Assembly (NCBI RefSeq): GCF_023073715.1
Contig: NZ_JADPKA010000040.1
Span: 62,001 to 126,000, forward strand
Direction of reading: 5' to 3'
From: Bradyrhizobium sp. 164
GTDB taxonomy: Bacteria > Pseudomonadota > Alphaproteobacteria > Rhizobiales > Xanthobacteraceae
DNA: 64,000 nt
The position numbers were made by a program, and so were the translations under genes. This document shows positions 27,019-33,885 of this stretch, piece by piece (positions within the stretch are counted from its first letter, which is position 1; every line of letters starts with the position of its first letter). The notes beneath the pieces were generated by a model. It worked only from the letters and a program-made list of their open reading frames with translations. It was not told where the DNA came from and did no database searches.

Positions 27019-27816
27019 ATGCCAAAGAAAAGCAAGCGCCTCCTCTCTCGCCTTCGCAAGCTCCGGCGAGGCGCCCGGTGGATGCGCAAGACGTTCGTGC
27101 GATCACCGCGGATGGTTCGGATCGCGGCTGGCGTCGCAATCCTGCTTGCGGCCATCGCGCTTCTGAACATGGCCTATCAGTTGATCCGCAAGCCGACCGA
27201 GTTGTTCGTCCTTCTCGGACATGCCCTCGACAAGGAGCCGGCGGAGACGTGGGCGAATTACGGGTCGCTCTTCCGCACCTATTCCACCGCTGTCGTCACG
27301 CCGGAATTGCTGGCTGCGCTGGCGCAGGTCGAAAGTTCCGGCAATCCCGTCGCGCGCACCTATTGGCGCTGGCGATGGAGCTTCAATCCGCTCGCGATCT
27401 ACCGGCCGGCCTCCAGCGCCGTCGGTCTCTACCAGATGACCGATCCCGCCTTCGCTGAAGCGGCCCGGTTCTGTGTCCGCGGCAACGCAGTCACGGAGAC
27501 GGCTTGCGGGTTCAACAGCTTCTACATCCGCGCGATCCCGAGCCATGCCGTCGAGCTGGCATCGGTGTATCTGGACCGCCAAGTGGCCTTGGTTCTCACC
27601 CTCGCGGGCGATCTCAAGGCAGGCGCGCAACAGAAGCAGGATCTGGCCGCCTTCATCCATCTCTGCGGCGCAGGTCCCGCCACAGCCTATGCGCGCCGCA
27701 AGTTTCAGATGCTGGCCGGGGAGCGCTGCGGCGATCACCTCGTCGCAAGCTACGTCGCCAGGGTCAACGCGATGAAGCGGCAGTTTCAGCGCCTTGCGGC
27801 GGATGACGGCGATTAG
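27019..27816 (+). CDS. Membrane-anchored lytic transglycosylase-like protein
   Basis: The protein has 265 residues from the ATG at 27019. A very basic N-terminus and one membrane helix (about 33-55, RIAAGVAILLAAIALLNMAYQ) place the rest in the periplasm. The catalytic domain shows LLAALAQVESSGNP with Glu105 as the likely catalytic acid, then SAVGLYQMTDPAF and HLCGAGPATAYARRKF. This matches the goose-lysozyme-like SLT fold (E-S-x-x-N-P, GLYQ, and a late Tyr/Ala helix). It should cleave the glycan strands of peptidoglycan. It stands alone. Confidence 0.85.
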   Translation: MPKKSKRLLSRLRKLRRGARWMRKTFVRSPRMVRIAAGVAILLAAIALLNMAYQLIRKPTELFVLLGHALDKEPAETWANYGSLFRTYSTAVVTPELLAALAQVESSGNPVARTYWRWRWSFNPLAIYRPASSAVGLYQMTDPAFAEAARFCVRGNAVTETACGFNSFYIRAIPSHAVELASVYLDRQVALVLTLAGDLKAGAQQKQDLAAFIHLCGAGPATAYARRKFQMLAGERCGDHLVASYVARVNAMKRQFQRLAADDGD

Positions 27817-27834
27817 ATGATGCGTTTCGCAGAC

Positions 27835-27940
27835 CGTAGGATGGGCGGAGCGACTTGTCCGCCGTAACTCGGCGAGCGGAAGCGATACTAACGACGCTGC
27901 GCGCGACGACGGGTTTCGCAAGAGCTCGACCCATCCTACG
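27835..27940. repeat. Dispersed intergenic palindromic repeat
   Basis: CGTAGGATGGG (27835-27845) and CCCATCCTACG (27930-27940) form an 11-bp inverted repeat around about 84 nt. The GTAGG(A/G)TGGGC core is a kind of repeat I associate with Bradyrhizobium intergenic DNA; related units occur here at 56643. Confidence 0.65.
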
Positions 27941-27960
27941 AACTACGCTCTACGCGCGCC

Positions 27961-28467
27961 TCACCGTATCTCGCTCATCGTCACCTGTCCGGCGATCCCG
28001 CTCAACTCGGGCTCTTGCGGCGCAAGCTCCTCATCGGAAGACGGGCCTACCGAAACTTCGGCCATTCTACGCTTGACCTGTTCGCAAGTCTTGCGGACGT
28101 CCTCGGTGAACAGCGCGCATTCTTCGATGCGCTTGAAGATCCTCCGTCCCTCTTCACGATACCCCGCCGCCGTCTCTCGCATGAACGCGATCGCATCATG
28201 GACCTGGGCTGTCAGCGCCTCGCATTTGTGCGCGGCGTCGATCAACTCGGTGCCCATGGCCTCGATCTCTTTTGCAGCAGACTCGTAGTCGCGGATGACC
28301 GCCTCTGCACTGAGCGCGCCGACGCGCGACACGCCCGCGGTGTGCTCGACGTAATCAGGCAGAGCAATGGAAGTAATAGAGCTTCCCGAGCGTACCGACG
28401 CAATGTCCGCTTCGAGTTGGACCAGATTCACTCCGTCCCGTCTGCGCAATTGTTCAACACTTGCCAT
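27961..28467 (-). CDS. Hypothetical helical protein
   Basis: The protein has 168 residues from the ATG at 28467, with GGGAGG 8-9 nt upstream. The first 50 residues are mixed; residues 60-135 are predicted as long amphipathic helices (VIRDYESAAKEIEAMGTEL, then TAAGYREEGRRIFKRIEEC) that could form a helical bundle or coiled coil. The C-terminus is acidic. There is no signal peptide and no catalytic motif. The family is not recognised, and it is flanked by a dispersed repeat at its 3' end. Confidence 0.72.
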   Translation of the reverse strand: MASVEQLRRRDGVNLVQLEADIASVRSGSSITSIALPDYVEHTAGVSRVGALSAEAVIRDYESAAKEIEAMGTELIDAAHKCEALTAQVHDAIAFMRETAAGYREEGRRIFKRIEECALFTEDVRKTCEQVKRRMAEVSVGPSSDEELAPQEPELSGIAGQVTMSEIR

Positions 28468-28860
28468 GATTGATCCTCCCAATACGCACCCCGAACCCTT
28501 AACAGCATTGGGTTTATTACGGGGATAAATGTCATTCTACCTCAATGAATCCTTGACAGTCTCAGGTTTGCCATTTTCCTAATCGCTGACGTCGCACGCA
28601 GCGATGTTGAACCTGGACGTGCTCAACCTGTTCTGATCGCGGGTGGCGGAGATGGGAGGTGCGCAGGGACTCGAGCTGTCGAGCGAGAAATAAGCGGTTG
28701 TGTGAGCGTGGCCCGGAGCGCGCGTGGCGAAATCCGGGTGTTGTGCCCGCGCATTCGGCGCGCGGCCTATCATCGGCCGGCGTTTTCCGCCGACCGCAAG
28801 CCGGTCAGTTCTGCGTCCGTCGATGGCCGATCACCACATGCCGCAGAATCTGATGGTTGT
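28468..28860. other. Intergenic region with repeat-like sequence
   Basis: About 390 nt. Bases 28690-28760 carry paired GC-rich motifs (GCGTGGCCCGGAGCGCGCG and later GCGCGCGGCC) in the style of the dispersed palindromes seen elsewhere in this window. No credible gene. Confidence 0.35.
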
Positions 28861-29142
28861 TCACCACCAGTATGGCCACCGCCATCCCTCATAGCGGACC
28901 CACGACGAAACCAGTGGCGGGCCGTATGGATCGACCCGGTCGTCTTCAGGACGATAGCGATATCGTGGAACGATATAGTAATCCCACGGCGTTGGCCTGA
29001 GCACGGGCGCCGTGACGATAAGTCTCTGCTGGGGTTCACGAACGACTTGCGCCTTCCGCGCCCGGGCTTCAGCACCTGACGTTCCAAGGCTGCACAGCAC
29101 CAGGGCCGTTCCGAGCGCACACGCGGCGGTCATTGTCTTCAT
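28861..29142 (-). CDS. Small secreted hypothetical protein
   Basis: The protein has 93 residues from the ATG at 29142. A clear signal peptide (TMTAACALGTALVLCSLGTSGAEA) is followed by a short Arg/Pro/Tyr/Trp-rich mature region (WDYYIVPRYRYRPEDDRVDPYGPPLVSSWVRYEGWRWPYWW at intervals) that ends in two Trp. Similar small aromatic-rich exported proteins are frequent in Bradyrhizobium. The function is unknown. Confidence 0.75.
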   Translation of the reverse strand: MKTMTAACALGTALVLCSLGTSGAEARARKAQVVREPQQRLIVTAPVLRPTPWDYYIVPRYRYRPEDDRVDPYGPPLVSSWVRYEGWRWPYWW

Positions 29143-29265
29143 GCGTTGGCCTCCTTCCCGCCAGAGTGCGCAAGGACGCAAAGCAAGGCAAGCCTAATTC
29201 GTTTTCGACCTGCTCGAACGCCCGCTGCCGGCTTTGGCGAATCCGGCCGCTCCGCCACCAGCCGC

Positions 29266-29901
29266 CTACTCCCGCGCCCGACGCACCGCCTCCTCCAGCT
29301 TCATCCTCTGCTTGTCCCACCGGCTCTGCTCCGCCTCCGCACGTTCATCGAGGGCAGCCCGCTCGGCTTCGATCTCTTCGGTGCGAGCCTCGTGCTCGCG
29401 CCTCGCCTTGTCCAGCGCCGCCTGCGTGCTCGCGACCGCCTTGTCGCGGCGTGCGCGCTCCTTGGCGCGGGCGGTCTCCTCTTTCCTGCGCTCGGCTTCG
29501 CGCCGCCGCTCTTCCTTCTCGAACGCCGCGGCGGCCTCGCGCGCCTGTCGATCGTCAATCTTGCGGGACGGTGTCTTTGCCGTCTTGGCCGGACGCTTGC
29601 TTGGCTTGGGTTTACGTTTCGGCCTGGCCTCGCCGTCGCCGAGGTCAGTCGGCAGTTCGGCGCTTTCGGTGAACGGGCCGTCCGAGCCGACCGGACGCCT
29701 GAGCACAACCCCGGGGCTTGCCATGGTCGCGGCGACGATGTCGGGGTCGTCGGTCTCTTTCGCCACGCCTTGATGGAACAGGTTGGAGCTGGCGCCCCAC
29801 GCCTCCAGCGCTGCCTTCATCGAGGGCGCGGCGACCGCCTGGTCGTAGAAGCCGAGCGAAGTCTGATAGGTCTTCAGTTTTCTTTTGAGTTTTTTTGGCA
29901 T
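29266..29901 (-). CDS. Charged coiled-coil hypothetical protein (TolA-like composition)
   Basis: The protein has 211 residues from the ATG at 29901. The first 80 residues form a small domain (KTYQTSLGFYDQAVAAPSMKAALEAWG, with SSNLFHQGVAKETDDPDIVAAT following) and the rest is a Lys/Arg/Glu/Ala-rich continuous helix. Automatic annotation often names such proteins TolA because of composition, but it has no membrane anchor and no TolA C-terminal domain, so that name is not supported. The N-terminal domain is the part likely to carry function. Confidence 0.78.
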   Translation of the reverse strand: MPKKLKRKLKTYQTSLGFYDQAVAAPSMKAALEAWGASSNLFHQGVAKETDDPDIVAATMASPGVVLRRPVGSDGPFTESAELPTDLGDGEARPKRKPKPSKRPAKTAKTPSRKIDDRQAREAAAAFEKEERRREAERRKEETARAKERARRDKAVASTQAALDKARREHEARTEEIEAERAALDERAEAEQSRWDKQRMKLEEAVRRARE

Positions 29902-30153
29902 CTCGCCCCACGGCCTGGCGACGCACCAGCTTCCGTCGCACCGGCGCCATCATGCCAGTCTGCCCCTGTTTTGCCCGACGAGTCAAACGCTATTCGGGAT
30001 CGCCGAAGTCGGCCCGGAGCATCGGTGCCACGTGCCCTGCTCGCCCGATCGGAAAAATATTCGGACTTGCAGAACTCTGAAATCCCTCATGTTTTCTACT
30101 GTGCATGGGGTTGTTTTCACAACTTTGCTTTGACCGGCTCCGCCCCGCTCGAC

Positions 30154-30555
30154 CTAAGCCCCGAGCAGCGCGTCATATCCGCGCTCGCTGAACGCCAGCA
30201 GACAGAAGCCGTGCCCGAACGGATCGGCCAGCATCGCGATCCGCCCATAGGGCGCATCGCTTGCGACAACTTCGAGGATCGCGCCGGCGCGCAGCGCGCG
30301 TTCGACGGCGGCATCGACATCATCGACGACGACGTCGATATGCACGGGCGTCCAGTGCCGCGCGTAGCGACGGCGATCGCCGCCGGCGCCGATTGTGCCG
30401 GCCTGCTTGGTGAGCAGATACACCGGCGCCGGCCAACCCAAGAGCTCGACGAAGTCGGCGTCGAAGCGGCGGCCGACCGTCAGGCCGAATGCTTCGGTGT
30501 AGAAGGTCGTCGCTTGCGCGACGTCGGGGACGTCGATGTTGAGGAGGAAGGTCAT
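30154..30555 (-). CDS. VOC-family (glyoxalase/dioxygenase fold) protein
   Basis: The protein has 133 residues from the ATG at 30555. Two beta-alpha-beta-beta-beta modules are visible: FLLNIDVPDVAQATTFYTEAFGL then FVELLGWPAPVYLL; and VHIDVVVDDVDAAVERALRAGA followed by YGRIAMLADPFGHGFCLLAF. VOC proteins bind a divalent metal at the module interface and act as glyoxalases, dioxygenases or resistance proteins; the ligand residues His and Glu are only partly evident. The substrate is unknown. Confidence 0.85.
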   Translation of the reverse strand: MTFLLNIDVPDVAQATTFYTEAFGLTVGRRFDADFVELLGWPAPVYLLTKQAGTIGAGGDRRRYARHWTPVHIDVVVDDVDAAVERALRAGAILEVVASDAPYGRIAMLADPFGHGFCLLAFSERGYDALLGA

Positions 30556-30581
30556 GATGGACTCGTTGCGCGGTTGCGCAG

Positions 30582-30660
30582 CGAGCGTAGCCCGAATGGA
30601 GCGTCGCGCAATCCGGGATGGCGCCGCAGGTGCAGTCCCGGATTTCGCTTGCGCGCCGGG
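30582..30660. repeat. Dispersed intergenic palindromic repeat
   Basis: AATCCGGGA (30610-30618) and TCCCGGATT (30636-30644) form a stem within GAGCGTAGCCCGAATGGAGC-type sequence, a form I associate with Bradyrhizobium intergenic repeats. It fills most of the gap between the VOC and cyclase genes. Confidence 0.6.
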
Positions 30661-30668
30661 CGACGGTC

Positions 30669-32075
30669 TTACGGGATTTCGTACACCGACACCTTGTCCG
30701 CGATCCCGCTCAGCGCGACGCTGCGACGCGTCGGGTTGAGGCCGCCGGCCTCCAGCAGCGTCCGCGCCTCGGCGTTGTCGACCACCGCCTCCGTCACTAC
30801 GATCGCGCGCGAGGCGGCGAGGCTCTGGACGCGGGAGGCGATGTTCACGGTCTGGCCGAAATAATCCTGCTGGCCGTTGAGGGTGACGGCGAGGCACGAG
30901 CCCTCGTGAATGCCCATCTTGAGCAGCAGGCCCTGGTGCTGACGCTGGGCGCCGAGCTCGCTCATGGCCTCGCGCATGCGGATCGCGGCGGCGATGGCAC
31001 GATCGGGCGTCTCGAAGGTCGCCATCACGGCATCGCCAATGGTCTTGACCACCGCGCCCTGCTCGGAGGCGATGATCTCCTGCAGCAGGCGGAAATGCTC
31101 ATTGACGAGATCGAAGGCGACGAGGTCGCCGACATGCTCGTAAAGCCCGGTGGAGTCCTTCAGGTCCGAGAACAGGAAGGTCAGGCTGAGGATCTTGAGG
31201 CGCTGGCCGATCGCGAGCGTATCGGTGCGATAGAGATCGCGAAAGGTCTGGTTGGTGAGCAGGCGCTTTGCGGTGAGGCTCGGCTTGCGCCGGGTCAGGA
31301 GATCATCGAGCCGCTGGTTCATCACCCACACCGCCGGCAGTACGCGGCCGTCGGTGCGGTTCTCCAGCGTCAGCCGCAGCGGGCCCGGGCGCAGGCTCAC
31401 GGCGTCGACCGGGACCTCGGTCCTGTTCAAGATTAACGACAGGGTCTGGCGCTCGGCCGTCTCCTCGCCCTTCACCTCGATATACTGTGCGGTGTGGGTC
31501 ACGGGATCGAACACGATCAGCATGCCCGGCTGCACTTGCAGCGAGAGAATGGCGCGCTCGCCCGGCGGCAGGTCGACGGATTCCAGGGTCAGCTCGCGAA
31601 GCAGGCCGTCGAGGTCGGGCGGAAGCTCGATCGCCGAGCTCCAGAACACCTGGCGGTAATATTCGGCGAGCGGCAGCTCCTCGGCATTGTGCGCGGCGAT
31701 CCTGCGCACGCGCGGGCTGACCGCGAAGGTCACCTCGACCAAATTGTCGAGCGTCGTCTCATAGCCGGCGGCGCAGAAGGCGCAGTGATATTGCGGGCTG
31801 TTGACCGTCTTCAGGCTCTTGTTGGCCGAGAGCACGCCGGCGCAGCTCGGGCACATCACGCTCCAGGTCATCTCGAGGATGCCGAGCCCGACCGCATGCA
31901 GCAGCCCCGCGATCACCTGCTCTTCGCCGAGATTGGCCATCCTTGCCAGATGCAGCGCATTGATCTTGCACAGGGCATGGTCCGGTCCCTCCCGCACCAT
32001 GCGCTCGAGCATGTCGACGACGGGCGCGTCGGCCGACTGGCGCAGGACACCGAACAGGGTTTCGATCTCGCTCAT
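30669..32075 (-). CDS. Adenylate/guanylate cyclase with zinc-ribbon-bearing N-terminal domain
   Basis: The protein has 468 residues from the ATG at 32075. The N-terminal region holds four cysteines in two pairs (C75-x2-C78 in CPSC, C98-x2-C101 in CAFC), a probable zinc ribbon within a DUF5939-like region. The C-terminal class III cyclase domain has both metal-binding Asp residues (FLFSDLKDST, and VVKTIGDAVMATF) and the transition-state Asn/Arg pair in VNIASRVQS, so it should be active. The product (cAMP or cGMP) is not certain. No membrane helix is seen, so it is cytoplasmic; the ribbon may respond to metal or redox state. Confidence 0.9.
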   Translation of the reverse strand: MSEIETLFGVLRQSADAPVVDMLERMVREGPDHALCKINALHLARMANLGEEQVIAGLLHAVGLGILEMTWSVMCPSCAGVLSANKSLKTVNSPQYHCAFCAAGYETTLDNLVEVTFAVSPRVRRIAAHNAEELPLAEYYRQVFWSSAIELPPDLDGLLRELTLESVDLPPGERAILSLQVQPGMLIVFDPVTHTAQYIEVKGEETAERQTLSLILNRTEVPVDAVSLRPGPLRLTLENRTDGRVLPAVWVMNQRLDDLLTRRKPSLTAKRLLTNQTFRDLYRTDTLAIGQRLKILSLTFLFSDLKDSTGLYEHVGDLVAFDLVNEHFRLLQEIIASEQGAVVKTIGDAVMATFETPDRAIAAAIRMREAMSELGAQRQHQGLLLKMGIHEGSCLAVTLNGQQDYFGQTVNIASRVQSLAASRAIVVTEAVVDNAEARTLLEAGGLNPTRRSVALSGIADKVSVYEIP

Positions 32076-32221
32076 GCCGTGATGTTACATGGAAGGGGGT
32101 GACGCGGACATCCGCTTTCCGATTACCTATGCCGGGTAAGGAGGAGCGCAAGCCATCGTCGTCAATTGCTGCGTCACGATGATGGGAGTTTGCCGAGCCC
32201 GGCAAAGGCCGGATTTCCCTT

Positions 32222-32355
32222 GTTTTCCCCATCCCCGCCGCTATCGCTTCGCGCGCCCACCAAGTGGTCGGTGTGACCGAGCGCGATTGCGGTGGCGTTG
32301 CCCTGCGGCGCGATCCATTCGGCGTCATCGGTGAACAGCGCCGCGATGCGTGCTG
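32222..32355 (-). pseudogene. Fragment of a SnoaL/NTF2-like gene
   Basis: On the minus strand a conserved-looking segment reads GRDAARIAALFTDDAEWIAP followed by QGNATAIALGHTDHLVG, typical of the first helix and strand of SnoaL-like/SgcJ-type NTF2-fold proteins. It has no start codon in place and does not continue into a full domain. It ends where the plus-strand HTH fragment begins. Confidence 0.6.
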
Positions 32356-32356
32356 C

Positions 32357-32585
32357 GTCGCGGCCATCTGGCGCGGCTGTTCGAGCGCAAGGTCGGCGCC
32401 ACGCCGCATCCGCTTGCCAAGACGCTGCGCGTGCAACGCGCCAAGCGCCTGCTCGATGCCGGTGATCACACTATAACTGAGATCGCGTTCCAGGCCGGCT
32501 TCGGCTGCCTGCGCCGCTTCAACGCCGCTCGCCGAACTCTTCGGCCGCTCGCCGTCGAGCCTGCGCGCGCGTCCAATTTCGTCGT
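32357..32585 (+). pseudogene. Fragment of an Ada/AlkA-type AraC HTH domain
   Basis: The plus strand encodes HLARLFERKVGATPHPLAK, then TLRVQRAKRLLDAGDHTITEI and AFQAGFGCLRRFNAA. After a +1 frameshift it continues LAELFGRSPSSLRAR. This is the C-terminal half of the AraC-type helix-turn-helix found in Ada and in AlkA fusions of DNA alkylation repair. No upstream methyltransferase or downstream glycosylase domain is present, so it is a decayed fragment. Confidence 0.7.
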
Positions 32586-32652
32586 TCATGGTCGCACGAG
32601 GGGGCGGATGGCGCGCGCGGCGAGACCCGCCTGCCCTTCATGCGATGTCAAC

Positions 32653-32907
32653 TCAGCGGGCTGCGCCCGTCGTGACGTCCGCAGTCTTGACCTTGTGGGG
32701 GCTGAGCACCTTCAGTTGGTGCACTGAAGCAACCGTCGTGGGCGCCGCGACCTGCTGCTCGACATGGGCCGCACCGAGGACGCGCACCTGCAAGGGCGAG
32801 ACCGGAAATCCGTTGGCCTCATAGGTCGGCAGCTCAGCGGCGAAAGCCGAAGTCGCGCCCGCGATCGTCAGGACGGTGGCGGCGATCGTCAAAGTCTTCT
32901 TGTTCAT
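32653..32907 (-). CDS. Small exported hypothetical protein
   Basis: The protein has 84 residues from the ATG at 32907. A standard signal peptide (TLTIAATVLTIAGATSAFA, cleavage after AFA) is followed by a 60-residue mature region beginning AELPTYEANGFPVSPLQVRVLG. That block resembles small periplasmic proteins I associate with Bradyrhizobium. The function is unknown and no partner genes are evident. Confidence 0.77.
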   Translation of the reverse strand: MNKKTLTIAATVLTIAGATSAFAAELPTYEANGFPVSPLQVRVLGAAHVEQQVAAPTTVASVHQLKVLSPHKVKTADVTTGAAR

Positions 32908-33076
32908 TGGTGATGCTCCTGATGGAAGATTCCGAGCACATTTAAGCGCGTCATGCTGCATTGCGACATCCGCTGTTGCATTGCAACAGCGCACGCAGCG
33001 CATGGCGATATGCTTAATGCGTACAAAGTCTTGGCCGAATCACGCCGGCCGGGCCATCGCGCTTTGCGGGCGGAGG

Positions 33077-33283
33077 TCAGCCGCCGAGCACGTTGCCCCA
33101 ACCATCGAAGAGGTAGGCCTTCCAAGCTACGGTTCCATCCTCACGTGGCCGGCTGGCCTTCCGGTAGTCATCGGCCTGTTCGGCGGTCCAGGTAATGATC
33201 GTGTCGGACAGACGATCGTGCAGGATGGCGGGCTCGGTGGGATCGAAGTCGTCCATGGGACGAAGCGAGGAATGCGTGCTCAT
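33077..33283 (-). CDS. Hypothetical protein, 68 residues
   Basis: Starts at 33283 or, internally, 33256. The protein reads DDFDPTEPAILHDRLSDTIITW, then TAEQADDYRKASRPREDGTVAWKAYLFDGWGN at intervals. It is acidic and Trp-containing with no signal peptide. Codon use is similar to its neighbours. I do not recognise the family. It lies between two small secreted or pilin genes. Confidence 0.6.
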   Translation of the reverse strand: MSTHSSLRPMDDFDPTEPAILHDRLSDTIITWTAEQADDYRKASRPREDGTVAWKAYLFDGWGNVLGG

Positions 33284-33369
33284 GGGCCGATCAACGCACG
33301 GCCGTGCGCAAAGTTGCCGCGAAGCGCCAGGCGTCTTGTCAAACAGCCGATCGCGAACCCCTTGACCGC

Positions 33370-33540
33370 CTATTTCAGCGCGGTCGCGAGCGATTGCAGT
33401 TTTGCGACAAGGTTGGTGCCGAGCGCATAGATGATCTCGATAATCGCGAGTGCGATGCCGGCCGCGATCAGACAGTACTCGATCGCAGTGGCGCCGGATT
33501 CATTGGCGACGAATTCGGCCCATTTGCATTTCAACTTCAC
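33370..33540 (-). CDS. Flp-family type IVb pilin
   Basis: This 56-residue gene starts with GTG 33540 (AGGAAGG 7 nt upstream) and ends with TAG 33370-33372. After a short basic leader comes the Flp signature FVANESGATAIEYCLIAAGIALAI, with the processing-site Gly followed by ATAIEY (the conserved Glu-Tyr) and a hydrophobic helix, then a short C-terminus (LVAKLQSLATALK). TadV/CpaA prepilin peptidases cut such pilins for Tad (tight adherence) pili. No tad or cpa genes are nearby, so it is an orphan pilin. Confidence 0.85.
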   Translation of the reverse strand: MKLKCKWAEFVANESGATAIEYCLIAAGIALAIIEIIYALGTNLVAKLQSLATALK

Positions 33541-33885
33541 TGACGTGCCTTCCTATTGCTACCAGAAATTGCGGGCCCGCGAAAAGTGCATTAAAGCAAT
33601 CCAAGATTGAGTAAATGGGGTTCGCTCAATTTGACGACAAACCGGCTGGTTGCAGGCATTCCGTCGCAGCCGCACATGCGGCCGCCATGGAACCCGCGTT
33701 GCAACTTCGCAACACCTCTTCGAAAAGCCCGTTTTCGTTGATTTACGCCATTGCGCCGCCACACCCTCTTCCGAACAATTGACGTGCTGCGTGCCTTTCC
33801 GTGCAAGACTGTTTGCATCAAGTCTGTTTGCATCATGACTGTTCGAACAAGACTGGTTCGAACAGAACGTTTGGAGGCAGGGATC
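33541..33885. other. Intergenic region ahead of the M15-like gene
   Basis: About 345 nt with no credible gene. Its 3' end carries four imperfect 15-bp tandem repeats (33804-33865) and a GGAGG ribosome site just before 33886. Confidence 0.5.
33804..33865 (+). repeat. Four imperfect 15-bp tandem repeats
   Basis: Units read AGACTGTTTGCATCA, AGTCTGTTTGCATCA, TGACTGTTCGAACA and AGACTGGTTCGAACA. They end about 20 nt before the start codon of the M15-like peptidase gene, so they fall in its promoter or leader. Confidence 0.7.

Noticed and set aside
29266-29901. TolA annotation for the coiled-coil protein
   Set aside because: No membrane anchor or TolA C-terminal domain; the likeness is compositional only.
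30000-30110. Possible dispersed repeat containing GATCGGAAAAATATTCGG
   Set aside because: It resembles repeats I vaguely associate with rhizobia, but there is no second copy in the window to support it.
29146-30864. 572-codon plus-strand frame
   Set aside because: It crosses two minus-strand genes and an intergenic repeat, with no domain or ribosome site.
22715-33540. Genomic island or prophage
   Set aside because: Pseudogenes and repeats are frequent, but I see no integrase, tRNA border, direct repeats or phage genes.
33850-33870. tRNA T-loop-like GGTTCGAAC
   Set aside because: It is part of the 15-bp tandem repeat; no cloverleaf can be drawn around it.
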